Positions 54,389 through 64,000 of a stretch of DNA of 64,000 bases are shown one piece after another. The DNA is from Tigriopus japonicus (lineage: Eukaryota > Arthropoda > Copepoda > Harpacticoida > Harpacticidae). A program made the position numbers and the translations under genes. Under the pieces are notes generated by a model. The model saw nothing but the letters and a program-made list of their open reading frames with translations. It was not told the origin of the DNA and made no database searches. The first letter of the stretch is position 1. Each line of letters opens with the position of its first letter. The stretch spans positions 1,225,477 through 1,289,476 of the forward strand of contig JAAGOF010000220.1 of assembly GCA_010645155.1 (NCBI GenBank). The letters are read 5' to 3'.

Positions 54389-54520
54389 TCAGATCACTAC
54401 AAAACTACAAAGAAGAAGTACTCTGGTTTGTTTTTGAACTTCATCAGAATCAGCTGAATGTTCAACTGAATGTTATTGACCAATCACCAGCGTGAATCAT
54501 GGGCACCGTGTGTTAGCCTA
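54389..54520 (-). repeat. dispersed repeat, inverted copy of 8369-8502
   Basis: Shares AGATCACTACAAAA..., ..CAGCTGAATGTTCAACTGAA.. and ..TGACCAATCACCAGCGTGAA.. with the complement of the first copy, with scattered substitutions. Confidence 0.55.
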
Positions 54521-54558
54521 TGCAGCCAGTCTCTATACAGGGTCCCTACGTCCACATA

Positions 54559-54867
54559 TCAATGGTACGGTATATACCTGGTCATGATTAACGAAAGTAA
54601 TGGCGATAATCCAGATCCTTGTTGGGACCCAACATCTAATTTTCGAGGGCAGGAGATGTGGTCACCTACTTGAGCTTGTAGTGTACTCTGATCCAAATAT
54701 GAAGAGATTGGCATGCAGAAGCTCTTCATATCCAAACCAAATATTGCCAATTTCTTCACCATGATTGAACTTTCTACCAGGTCGAAGGCTGAAGACAGGT
54801 CAAAAAATAAAGCGCCTGTTTTGAGACTCTTCGATTCAGCCTTTATTTGATCTCCATTGTCTGACAT
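54559..54867 (-). pseudogene. LINE reverse transcriptase fragment
   Basis: Minus strand: TGALFFDLSSAFDLVESSIM and GSQQGSGLSPLLSLI, RT motifs A (D..AFD) and B (GVPQGS..SP) of CR1/Jockey-type LINEs; motif C is missing. It lies just 60 bp beyond the stop of lectin gene 4. Confidence 0.7.
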
Positions 54868-54926
54868 GCGTATATTGGAACATTTCCATAGAATTAAGCA
54901 TCTCTTTTATACGTGAAACTACATTG

Positions 54927-56168
54927 TTATCTGAAACGAATATCTTTTTTCATGGATGGGCCATATATTGCTAATTCATTGATCTCAAAAAACTCTTTCT
55001 CAGGGGAGTTGAGAAAAGTCACAAACCGTCCCAACATCAGGAATGGACATGTCACTCCGCTTAGTTGAATTTGTTGATGATGAAAAGGATACAAACCACA
55101 GAGTTGTCGTTCCGTTGTGTCCAAATCAGAACCCCCGTTTGGTTCTGGACCTCCGACCCATACTTGGACATTACGGTTTCGGCACATGTTTCCATTGAAT
55201 CTGCCCAAGAAAAAAGCACGAGAAATCCAAAACTCCCGCCCAAGATCAACTGAAATCCACTCGCCTTTGGTCATTTTGTTTCCGGAATGCCAAAAACCAC
55301 TACTTTGATTAGGTAACCCATCCACAGCGAATTGTGGTTTGGCCCAACCACTATAGGTGGAGCTGACCAACACCCTTTTATGAGTTGCTAGGTTGACACC
55401 TATGTATTGACAAAAATACTTGGGAATGCGATCACTAAGCGAAATGCTTTCATACATTTTGTTGCTTGGATTGATCGTGGCGACTTGACGGGCTTCTTCT
55501 GAGAAGATCCAGTTTTGACATTTGGGACATTTTGTGACGCTTTCTCCTTCACTCCAAACAATTTTGCCGACAGTCCAAACTAAGGACTTAGGCACGTTAT
55601 GCAACGACGATTCTTGAGCCAATGATAAAAACCGAGGGGATATCGGATCGCCAGATAGAACTGACATGTGATCCACAAACTCATTTGTTTCTTCCATGGG
55701 TAAGATGCCACCCCAAGATAGACATTTGAGCATGGCGTCATCATAGGTGTCATTGGAATGAACTTCCTTTAAAAATATCGTGTCAGAACTAACGGTGATT
55801 GATTGGTTAAAACCAGCTTCCAAGGCATTGCTTTCAAAAGTGAAGTGGCTTGTTTGGTTTGAAGTGTGGATCACACCTTTGGTGGTAATGATGGTTTTTA
55901 TAACAATATTTGGAACAACTTCGTGAATAGGAACACATTCCCCTTTGTTGATGAAAATACAGTCACTCGTCACAAATGATCCAATTCCGTTCATTTCATG
56001 TGATAAATGCTTGCCCTCCAGATAAATATACCGATTACAATCTTGATCAATGTGGCACTTGATGGCACAGAGTGTTTCCACCGTGTTGTTTTTAAAAATA
56101 AGAGACGATACAAAGGGACACACATGCAAGGAAATGAGAGCAAATGTGATGAAGAACAAGCCTTTCAT
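54927..56168 (-). CDS. secreted PAN / C-type lectin-like / F5/8-type C domain protein (paralogue 4)
   Basis: From the ATG at 56168 it is 413 residues, starting with MKGLFFITFALISLHVCPFV. The 29 further open codons upstream are rejected, as they precede the signal peptide and overlap the leader region. The PAN-like part is VETLCAIKCHIDQDC. C-type-lectin-like blocks are KCLSWGGILPMEETNEF, VWTVGKIVWSEG, CPKCQNWIF and KYFCQYIG. F5/8-type C blocks are NLATHKRVLVSST, FAVDGLPNQ, GEWISVDLGREFWI, VQVWVGGPEP, FEINELAIYG. Same architecture and cysteines as paralogues 1 and 2, at somewhat lower similarity by eye. A secreted recognition protein is inferred. A possible AATAAA (complement at 54842-54847) is 80 bp downstream. 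Confidence 0.85.
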   Translation of the reverse strand: MKGLFFITFALISLHVCPFVSSLIFKNNTVETLCAIKCHIDQDCNRYIYLEGKHLSHEMNGIGSFVTSDCIFINKGECVPIHEVVPNIVIKTIITTKGVIHTSNQTSHFTFESNALEAGFNQSITVSSDTIFLKEVHSNDTYDDAMLKCLSWGGILPMEETNEFVDHMSVLSGDPISPRFLSLAQESSLHNVPKSLVWTVGKIVWSEGESVTKCPKCQNWIFSEEARQVATINPSNKMYESISLSDRIPKYFCQYIGVNLATHKRVLVSSTYSGWAKPQFAVDGLPNQSSGFWHSGNKMTKGEWISVDLGREFWISRAFFLGRFNGNMCRNRNVQVWVGGPEPNGGSDLDTTERQLCGLYPFHHQQIQLSGVTCPFLMLGRFVTFLNSPEKEFFEINELAIYGPSMKKDIRFR

Positions 56169-56234
56169 GGTGCCAATCATTAAATGAAAGCTTTGCAAAC
56201 CCCGGAAACGCAGTTTGGGAGGTTCAGTCCAAAA

Positions 56235-56247
56235 TGCAAGACTGCGC
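56235..56247 (-). promoter_or_regulatory. palindrome-like upstream element of lectin gene 4
   Basis: Coding strand GCGCAGTCTTGCA, 67 bp before the start codon. It retains the right half TTGCA and spacing but the left half differs at two positions from gene 1. Confidence 0.4.
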
Positions 56248-56409
56248 AAAAGCAAGAGAGGACAAAATTCGTTTGGCTTTATCCTTATGATATGAACGCC
56301 TCATAAATGAACAAATGTGGAACTTTGACTTGTTGATATATTCGTCCAAGGCAAAGTCACCAATCATAGTCCGGGTGATGTCCCTCCTTAAGGCCAGATA
56401 AGTTCCCAT

Positions 56410-56969
56410 TGGAGCGTGGCTTTTACGTTTTTTAAGATTAAACCCGCCAAACTTAGAAAAAAGATACTTTTAGCAAATTCTGACATTTTTCCTCTCAGTT
56501 AAGGCTTGGATTTCTGAACTTCAAAAAACATGTGGAAATCCATTGCAAAACCATCCACATTTATTCAATTTGTTTTGGTATTGCTGTGCCTTTCATGAAA
56601 TTCCCAAATTTGAATTGTACCTACTACCAACGATATGCATTTTTTGATTCATGCAATATGAAATTCAAACCATAAAAATGTAATTCAAACATGAAATTTC
56701 TTCCTATGGATGCAGGTGATTAGATCAAATCACCACAGTGCTTGGTTCAAATTTCAATGGGCACTCAAAAAATTAGTTTGTTATTGTTTGTGACAAATTG
56801 TGATAAATGACTACATTTCTTGATAAAAAGGGCTGAAGTTTTGGTGAATATGCACCTTGCAGGGTTATTGAAAATTCCACCATTGAAGGTACGTATACAT
56901 TGAATTATCATGCAAAATCTGTTTTTAAAGAGGATCATTGTAACTTGAAATGGAACAGGTTTGAACTAA
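56410..56969. other. AT-rich spacer, nothing recognised
   Basis: No supported gene or repeat. Confidence 0.3.
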
Positions 56970-57073
56970 AATATCCGGATTGGTTTTGGATTTTGTTGGA
57001 TCCGACAAATCCGAATCCGATTGTGGTTTGGATCTGATTGGATCCGAAAAGTTGGAACCGATGAACAGCTCTA
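56970..57073. repeat. ATCCGA word patch with hAT-like right end
   Basis: About seven ATCCGA/TCGGAT words in 100 bp. The right edge read inwards is TAGAGCTGTTCATCGG, a YARNG-type terminus. No left end or 8-bp duplication seen. Confidence 0.35.
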
Positions 57074-58669
57074 ATGACCACCCTTGAATGCGGTTATCCA
57101 GCTTTGAGGTGAATGGAATGGAGGTAAATGTCACAAACAAAACGATCACAAGTAAATAGGTCACAGTAAAAAGGTCACACGGACGTTTTGAAAATTGCGA
57201 GAACTAATAGCGAACTCGAGTTTACTTCTTCCTCTTTAAGTTAAACTTGGGCTCAGTTGAACAAGGGCAAAAAACGGACATGCCACGGAAATGAAAATAA
57301 TCTGTGGCAATGAATCATCTAATATTTTTTCTCCCCCAAAGAAATGTTTTGCCCGCTTTATTTAAAATCTAATCAAAAGACTGCGGATTCAATAGTTTTT
57401 CCTGCAGAACAGAAATTCTAAAGCTTCGAAGCTTTCTTAGCTTCGTACATGAATTGAATTTCGGCTGTGCAGAAAAAATATATAATTAGAACTATTTCCC
57501 GCAAGATTTGCGTAATATGGACAACAAAATGCCAAAAGTTGCTGTTTGTTGCGAAAACAATCGGCAGGTTGCTAAATTTTGCTTAAAAGGTCAAAAGATG
57601 CAATTTTTGGTGCGAGTTGCATTTTGCAACTTTTTCGAGCCCTTGCCATGACAAATAGCTATTTAACAACTAAGAATAATGTTATGTAGACTCGTGTTCA
57701 CTAAATGGGGAGATGGAAGTCTTTAAACTGTTCAGCTAAAAATGGAGTCTTCCATCTTTTAATAATGATTTCCCTCAAATCCTCACAACTTGGAGTGAGA
57801 AGGAAATGAAAAAAATAGTATTTCCTTGAAAAACTTGTTTTTTTGCACGGGCAAATATTTTTGATATTAAATTTTTTCTTCGACATATCATACTGATTCC
57901 GAAGTATTCGAGACACGTTTCCGGGAGTACCCGGAAGTACATGCAAATCCGATCAACCGCATGCAATGGCAAAACAAACTCTCGAGTTAGTTTTTTACTC
58001 ATACGCTATGGTGTGGATAAACTTTCAAGGGATGTTTTTCTTTTGTTTTGAAGCCTCAATGCATTTTTTGTCAATTTATCGCTGAAAGCAAGTGTTACTG
58101 CGTTGGGCCAAAGAAAAAAGGAAAAAAATGTAGCATTACTGGTTACGGTGGAAAATAACAACAGGTATTTGTTTTGGCTCTAGTTGGTCCAACTGGATTT
58201 TTAGTCATTTTTCGTCCATGAAAACAAGCAATTCTAAAGTATGCTCTAATGAACAAAACAAATTGTTTGATCTGGTCTTTGTAATACCTAATTATCATTC
58301 ACCTTATAAATCCATGTCGTCTTGCAAATCCTTGATATCGACGATCAGATTTTTTTCGTTATGCAAAACTCTCTCTTTGTGGATGCTTTTTTCTTGACGG
58401 GCTCAATCGTTCACACGGTGGTTAGCTGTGCTCTATGAACGTGTTTGCTCAAATGCAGGGACTTCCAACGACACTTTTCAGTGTCAGAGTGTCATTATGA
58501 AGATATTTTGTGAATATGTATATTTTGAAGTAGCTCAAATGATTGTACTATTTCACTTAAAATCACGAAAACTAACATATTTTTCCAAACCATATCAACA
58601 GATTTGAAGAGTTCTTGCTTATTAATTGAAGCGAAATTTAATCAATATCTTCATAGCAGATAATTAACT
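57074..58669. other. 1.6 kb spacer, no gene seen
   Basis: AT-rich. A TTGC/GCAA-rich stretch at about 57535-57650 ends in ..TCGAGCCCTTG (inwards CAAGGGCTCGA) and could be another word-repeat end. Nothing else is supported. Confidence 0.3.
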
Positions 58670-59302
58670 GTGGGTTGTGACTCAAGCAACCAGGGATGTC
58701 GCAGCCTTGTGCCTGGACTACCAAAATTGGAATTGCTTATAAAAGTGTGTGTATCAAAAACTAATGCAAACTCTGACTCTATGTCAGTTTTTACAACTAG
58801 TAAGCTTGACCAAGTAGATAGATTTATCGATCTTGAGTCTTCCCAAGTGCGCGAACCTTTGGCGATCGATACTACAAGGAGTATTCTCGAGAAACTTCGG
58901 GAAAGAAACCAGCGATCACATAACTTGTAGTTCACTGGGCTTCCTGAGTCTACATCGCCTGACTCTGAACTCGGAAGTGAGGATGACACCAAGGCCGTCA
59001 TGAATGCATGCAAAATGGCCGACCCACAATTGGCGCAAAACGATCTTGCAAAGTGTTATAGGGTGGGGAAGTCTGGCTCGTCTTGGGCCCGACCCCTCAC
59101 TGTCCGGTTCCAAGATGCTATTCTAAGCACCAAGGTTCTCGACGCTTTTACACTTCTTGTTAGTCCTCTTCCTGTCCTCTACCGGTATTAGGTTAACCCA
59201 AGGACCCTCCAGCAAGGAATGGTCGCCTTTTGCATTCACCAAACCTTTCCAGCCAACTTAGGCCTAACCGTAAACAGTGGCGAAGAAAGTTCCAACAGCT
59301 AA
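58670..59302 (+). pseudogene. LINE ORF1-like protein with two in-frame TAG codons
   Basis: One frame throughout, no ATG at its open left edge. SILEKLRERNQRSHNL, then TAG (58928-58930), FTGLPESTSPDSELGSEDD, NDLAKCYRVGK and ARPLTVRFQDAILSTKVLDA, then TAG (59189-59191), VNPRTLQQGMVAFC, and TAA at 59300. The pattern 'R..NL.ITGLPES...D....RvGk...RPl.V.F.d...k..vl' is the RRM-like ORF1 of CR1/L2-type LINEs. Confidence 0.65.
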
Positions 59303-60175
59303 GAGGAGAATAAGCTTTAAATTGTGTGTCATCTCACCTAGAACCCAAGTGCCGTGAGTAAGAAAAGCTGTGCTTTAAGTTGCCATGATTATCTCTTTGA
59401 TTCTATGGCTCTAAAGAACATTTTTGAGCCAAACTTGCCTGTGAATAGTGCCCCAAATCCCCCATGCTCTGGCTATGAACATTGATTTGAATGTTTGATA
59501 ATGAGTATTTGCATTGTGTCAAGGCAAACTAATGTGTTTGAGGCATATCAAAGAGTGGTTTTGAAACGGTGGTTTCATTTGAGTTGGAAAAGAGCTCCTG
59601 AACTGAGCCTTCAATGATCAAGACCAAGAACCATTTAAGCAATGGCACAATGCCACCAGTTTATCAAGGAATTGTTTGTCAATGCCCAATGGTCTCTAAA
59701 TTTCAAAAAAGCCATTATGCTTGTGGCTCAGAAAGAATAGCAGAGCAATGACAAACTATTATTACTTAACAATACAACAAGAACAACTAGTTCCTCTTTC
59801 AGTGTTGTTTAGGAGCAAAACCTGAAAGTTCCCTGTGGGTTCATCTCCAAGACAACCAACATCCATGGACAAAACGTTTCTGCCGTTTTAAATACTACTC
59901 AGTTACCTAGTTCATGAGAGTGTCCAGTGAGTTAAGCAAACACAAAATATCCAAGAAGCCATCAAGACTACCCATATGAGCATTTGAGGTCTCTTTTACT
60001 CCTTGACTGGTACAATGTCAATACTGAATATTTTCTTGCAAACACATTTTCCAAGGACAACCTAGAATGGGCCCCAACACACCATGACAATCTTGAAACT
60101 ACTTTAATTATTGTAACCATTGTAGTAATGTATCCAATGAGTAAAAAACTCGCAATAAACATTATTATTATACTA
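58670..60175 (+). mobile_element. LINE family B derivative with ORF1 but no ORF2
   Basis: ORF1-like codons (58670-59302) are followed directly by ~570 bp of non-coding DNA and the family's 3' end CGCAATAAACATTATTATTA. The same ORF1-end/non-coding/3'-end order is found at 5690-6625 (minus). No endonuclease or RT lies between, so at least this copy is an internally deleted derivative. Confidence 0.55.
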
Positions 60176-60812
60176 TTTTCTCCATGCCAATTGAAAGTTC
60201 TTTAAATCTTCAGACCAACTTGGAAAAGACAAGACAGTTGTCATATTAAGCACCATAGTTTAATTTTCAAAAAAGTGGAGTCTTGCCTAATGCCTTTTAT
60301 GACTCTGAATGAGAACATAAATTAGGCTATGTATTTGTTAATAAAATTAGTTGTGAACTACTTTCACACTATTCCTAATTCATGTTCAGTAATATATCAG
60401 TAATATAACTGAAATTACTTGTTTTCTATTCAATATAATGCAAAAAAGCAAAAATTGGGAAGAAAGTGATATTTTGTTCAACCTTTGTTCTTACAAATTG
60501 AACTTGTGCATGACTTTTTTGCCAAAAATACAACAAATCAAACCTCAGATATATTTTTGAAAACAAAACGGTATCATATAAATCTATTTTATGCTTTTGG
60601 AATGGGTAAAAGTATGCAAAGTAAAGTTTTGAGAGATCTCTAGACTTGCAACCAATGGCCTAAGTTGGCGGGACCAAAAATGTCGTGTCGCTTCCTTGCT
60701 CAAGAGTCCTTGGTTAACCTCAGACCTAACCAACTAACAAGACTGAAAATGTGCTATGATGAGATGAACTCAAAAAACGAAGAGGAAACCAGACCAAACA
60801 TAAAATGGGTAC
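60176..60812. other. AT-rich spacer, nothing recognised
   Basis: No supported gene. Confidence 0.3.
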
Positions 60813-61795
60813 TTAATGGTTAGGGGTGCACTTTTCGTGCAAATACAAAGACCAAAAAGTGCAGATTTAAGTGCAAAAAAAGTGCAAACATTTTTTTTGT
60901 GAAACACGATGAAATTTGTTGATTGATCTGGTTCATTTGGGAAAACACGAAAATTGCTAAGCACCTTAGTTGTTCCAAAAATGCTTTTTAAGTCAAAAAA
61001 GATCAGAAATTCATTTCTTCCAATATTGGGTCACATTTCAACATACATAGGTCAGATTTTACAGTATACCAAAAATAGGTCAAATTGATGGTCTTTTAGT
61101 CCACTCTCAAGAGAGCTGTTGCTTTTTTCAAAAATGACAGCTGATCATCTGAGAGTACACTCAAGGATTGTTAATGTGGCTTTACTTAGTTTAATTGTAA
61201 AAAATAAATATGCATATATATGCAATGTCTATCTAACCTTTTGACCGTTTAGCTTTATTAATATTCAAGCCAAAGGAGTTTTTTTTACTAAACACAAGAA
61301 CCATACGTGGTCAAGTTTTTTTAAATTGCTTTTGGTCTTTTCTTTGTTTTGATTTAAGTGGGTAGGTTGATTACTATTATTTTCTATGTTTATTCAACGT
61401 TTCCTTCTATCCATTGATTGGTTTTGTTGAGCAGAATTGTTATTAATAAATTGAATTTTCAGCAAGAAATAACAATATTCACCAACATGATTTAATTGAC
61501 CAGCCCATAAGGGAAACTAGTTAGCCCAACAAGTGAAGCCAATTTCAATGTTTGGAACAATCAACAAAATATTTTTTTTTTTAGCCATGCTGGGGTTTTT
61601 TGACAGAATATTTTTACACGGAATTTGGAGAAAATGCTCATTTTTTGAAATTTCTTGCCAAAAAACAAGATATTCGCAAAACATCACAGAAAGTGCAAAA
61701 AGGTGTAAAAACGGCAAAAAGTGCAAATTAAGCAAAAAACCGACCAAACGAGTAAAAAAGTGCATTTGCATGAAAAGTGCACCCCTGGTAATGGT
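60813..61795. mobile_element. word-repeat hAT-like element (AAGTGCA type)
   Basis: The element proper is 60821-61787 (967 bp). Ends read TAGGGGTGCACTTTTCGTGC and CAGGGGTGCACTTTTCATGC inwards. Flanks TTAATGGT (60813-60820) and GTAATGGT (61788-61795) match at 7 of 8 bases. AAGTGCAAA words cluster near both ends, the middle is plain AT-rich DNA. There is no transposase. The right flank is Gypsy sequence. Confidence 0.85.
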
Positions 61796-62979
61796 ACATA
61801 ATGGTTCATACGACGGGTCTACCTGTTTTTTCCCGTCCAAGACGCCTTGGTCCAAGTTTCGAGATGCCAAGCATGCATTTGATTATATGATGAAAGTAAG
61901 CATTGCTCAACGTTCCTCTAGTCCTTACGCCTCGCCTCTACTGATGGTCAAAAAGACTGATGGTTCTTGGCGGCCCTGTGGAGACTTTCGACGGCTCAAT
62001 GCGTCCACTACTCCCGACAGATACCCTCTTCCCCATGCACAGGATTTTGTCAATGAATGTCTGGACATTGTTGGTCCCTTGCCACAGAAGCAAGGATTTC
62101 GTTACTTACCGACGTGTTTTGATCGGTTCACTCGCTTTCCTGTGGCAATTCCTATGTTTGATTTTACCGCCAAGACTACCCTCATGAGTTTTTCGTCCGG
62201 TTGGGTTTCTCATTTTGGTGCACCTCAAGAAGTTATTACGGATCGCGGCCTCCAATTCACCTCCCACCTTTGGATATCTTTCTTCCATGAAGGAGTTGGG
62301 GGTGAAAGCTAAAACAACAATTGCTTACCACCCTCAAGCAAATAGAATGGTGGAGCGGTTAAACCGTCAATTGAAATCCTTTTTCAAGACTCGAATGTCT
62401 ATTGGTCATGATTGGGTCACAGAGCTTCCAATTGTCATTTAAGCCTTCGAGCAACTCCCAAAGCTGTTTTGCAAGCTTCCCCTAATGATTTGGTCTTTGG
62501 TGAGGCTCTCCGTCTACCTGGGCAATTATTCTCCCCCCTCAAGAACTGGAAGTTCCCCAGAGGAGTTTGCCAATTTATTACATACTGCTATGTCCCATCT
62601 TCGTGCCACGCCTCCAGCTTATCACGGGGTACCTTCTGTTGAAATCATTTGCTAATCATTCGTCACTCCTAATGAAAGGTTCAGCGTTTTTAATTTATTG
62701 TTGCGTCTTCCCAAATAAAACCGTGTGTGAAAATTGATTGTTCCACTCCCAGCTACAAATTCCAACACCTTCTACGTTTGTTCCTCCCTTCTTAACGCAA
62801 ACATATACAATGCCTATGTCCGCTCTGAGAATATTCCTTTGGAAAATCCATATTCTGGTCCCTTCCAAGTTTTGGCTCGAGGCCCGAAAACCTTCCTTTT
62901 AGATCTGCGGTCACGAGCTGATCGAATTTCGGTTGATCGCCTCAATTCTGCGCTCTTGGCTGGGGGAAAAATGATGTAA
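61796..62979 (+). pseudogene. decayed Gypsy Pol with large internal deletion
   Basis: RT start: [52 protein letters not shown]. Then an abrupt jump (about 62050) into integrase: [43 protein letters not shown] frame change follows, with AYHPQANRMVERLNRQLKSF, then ..NDLVFGEALRLPGQ.. in a third frame. The last segment has YSGPFQVLARGPKTFLLDL and ISVDRLNSALL. RT palm, RNase H and the integrase zinc finger are missing. Related to the pol at 50311-53277. The left edge coincides with the hAT element. Confidence 0.8.
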
Positions 62980-63486
62980 TGTACTTTGCTCACCCTGAAA
63001 AGAAGCTGATGGAAAAGGGGAAAATAAAAGAACATTCGATCTCGATCATAGGAAGAAGAAGTTTTATTCTTTCCTCAAGAGCACTAAAAGTTTAACGGCA
63101 AAATAAAAATTAGGAAACAAGCCGACATTTTATGTTATAGTTAAAACAAAAATATTTAGTTTATTTTCGGGGCCATGAGATACTTGTAAATAATTATTTA
63201 CAATGTCGGGAGAAATCCAATGTAATTACAGAAAATTGCGAATTTTGCCCAATATTACAAAATTAGGAAAGTTAAAAAAAATCTAGGGAAATAGCCTTTT
63301 TCCTTCAGAAAGATCTGGAAACAGATGGATGGCAAAATAAAAAAAGAGGCAGAAAGAATTTATTTCAGTTGTAACAATATGAGTTTCGTTTATCAGCTAT
63401 TCCAAGCTATGACGTAAGACTTACAGATGATAGGACACGGTGTGTTTTGAGCTCAAGAGGTCATTTTCAAATTCCAAAAACATTTG
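62980..63486. other. spacer with an orphan SINE-tail match
   Basis: TGTCGGGAGAAATCC at about 63203-63218 is identical to the 3' end of the SINE units at 4985 and 29598, but no tRNA-like head precedes it. Otherwise nothing recognised; no LTR identified. Confidence 0.35.
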
Positions 63487-63992
63487 ACACCACTTTTGAG
63501 ATGTGGATGCAATGCAGAACATTTATTTGAATTCGGGTAAATAGGTCACGGGCAAAAACACCCTTATTTTTTCGTCCGTTGGGTCCGTACTATTATGTTA
63601 ATTAAAACACACTTAAAAGAAATATTTGAAAAATTACTTTGACCAAAGTCTTAGATGTACTAAGAGCAGTGTTGTTCTCAAATATTTTGGAAATCTATTT
63701 CAACGGATCTATTTTCAACGGCCTTTTGATCGGCATTCTTGAAGGATCAAACAAGAGGGTCATTACATCAATTTAGACAAACGGCTAAGTAGATTTCGAC
63801 AATATTTCGACAAAGAAAATTTTCGACAAAGACACACCCATAAAACTACTTGAGGATTGGATTGAAGAAAATGTGCAAAAAGTTATCTTTGAGTATGTGT
63901 TAAGTGACCTTTTAACGTATTTTTGCCCGTGACCTAATTAACAAAATTCAAATTCATATGCAGTATTGCATTAACACCTCAAAAGTGGTCGC
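63487..63992. mobile_element. inverted-repeat element at the window edge
   Basis: CACCACTTTTGAGATGTGG..., with AAATAGGTCACGGGCAAAAA further in (63487-63560), recurs in reverse at about 63915-63992. The arms are ~70 bp with a few differences. The outer ends may lie beyond the window, so no target duplication can be judged. Confidence 0.55.
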
Positions 63993-64000
63993 AAAAGTTT

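Noticed and set aside
56169..56255. N-terminal extension of lectin gene 4 (29 extra codons)
   Set aside because: Same reasoning: it includes part of the upstream palindrome and would bury the signal peptide.
57535..57650. Further word-repeat hAT end (TTGC/GCAA words, CAAGGGCTCGA edge)
   Set aside because: Suggestive, but only one edge and few words; no duplication found.
1..64000. CRISPR arrays, bacterial operons, rRNA genes
   Set aside because: No regularly spaced direct repeats with unique spacers, no ribosome-binding-site/operon structure and no rRNA-like sequence; the content is eukaryotic throughout.

Overview
This is a window of AT-rich, repeat-dense animal nuclear DNA. The protein types (secreted PAN / C-type-lectin-like / F5/8-type lectins, a SAP-SWIM fragment), the transposon mix (DIRS, Gypsy, CR1-like and L1/Tx1-like LINEs, Tc1 and mariner, many hAT derivatives) and a class-II-tRNA-derived SINE suggest a marine invertebrate. 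A crustacean such as a copepod is my best guess, but nothing in the sequence proves it. I see no bacterial, organellar or CRISPR features.

The only convincing host genes are four paralogous, intronless genes for secreted multidomain lectins: 1814-3055 (+), 32567-33808 (-), 43841-45265 (-) and 54927-56168 (-). Each reads signal peptide, PAN/apple-like region, C-type-lectin-like domain, then F5/8-type C (fucolectin-like) domain. Three are exactly 413 residues from the preferred start. The third carries four extra 14-residue Asn/Ser/Thr repeats. All four have a palindrome-like GTGCAA-N2-TTGCAC element 56-69 bp before the start codon, which looks like a shared promoter or 5'UTR element.

Layout. 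1-917: right part of a hAT-like element. 1.8-3.1 kb: lectin 1. 3.7-10.6 kb: SINE, tRNA-like sequence, short-word repeat patches, LINE tails, a broken SAP-SWIM gene. 11.1-15.8 kb: a complete Gypsy-type LTR element with short LTRs, tRNA-Leu(CAA)-type primer site and target duplication. 15.8-21.35 kb: an L1/Tx1-like LINE with ORF1 and ORF2. 21.5-24.4 kb: minus-strand LINE remains. 24.4-29.0 kb: a DIRS-type tyrosine-recombinase retrotransposon interrupted by two hAT elements with perfect 8-bp duplications. 29.6-32.1 kb: a tandem SINE dimer and two word-repeat hAT elements. 32.6-33.8 kb: lectin 2. 34.0-43.1 kb: LTR remnants with a nested hAT, a 33-bp minisatellite, inverted-repeat elements, LINE pieces, a mariner pseudogene. 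43.8-45.3 kb: lectin 3. 48-53.3 kb: RNase H remnant, Tc1 element, Gypsy pol. 54.6-56.2 kb: LINE RT fragment and lectin 4. 57-64 kb: word-repeat patches, an RT-less LINE derivative, a word-repeat hAT beside a decayed Gypsy, and an inverted-repeat element at the edge.

Two patterns stand out. First, several non-autonomous hAT-like elements (with YARNG-like ends and 8-bp target duplications) are filled with many copies of one short word. The word differs per element and first appears just inside the terminal repeat, as expected of arrays of transposase-binding sites. Second, most reading-frame breaks in the larger elements fall in A or T homopolymer runs, so some 'pseudogenes' may be sequencing indels rather than dead copies.
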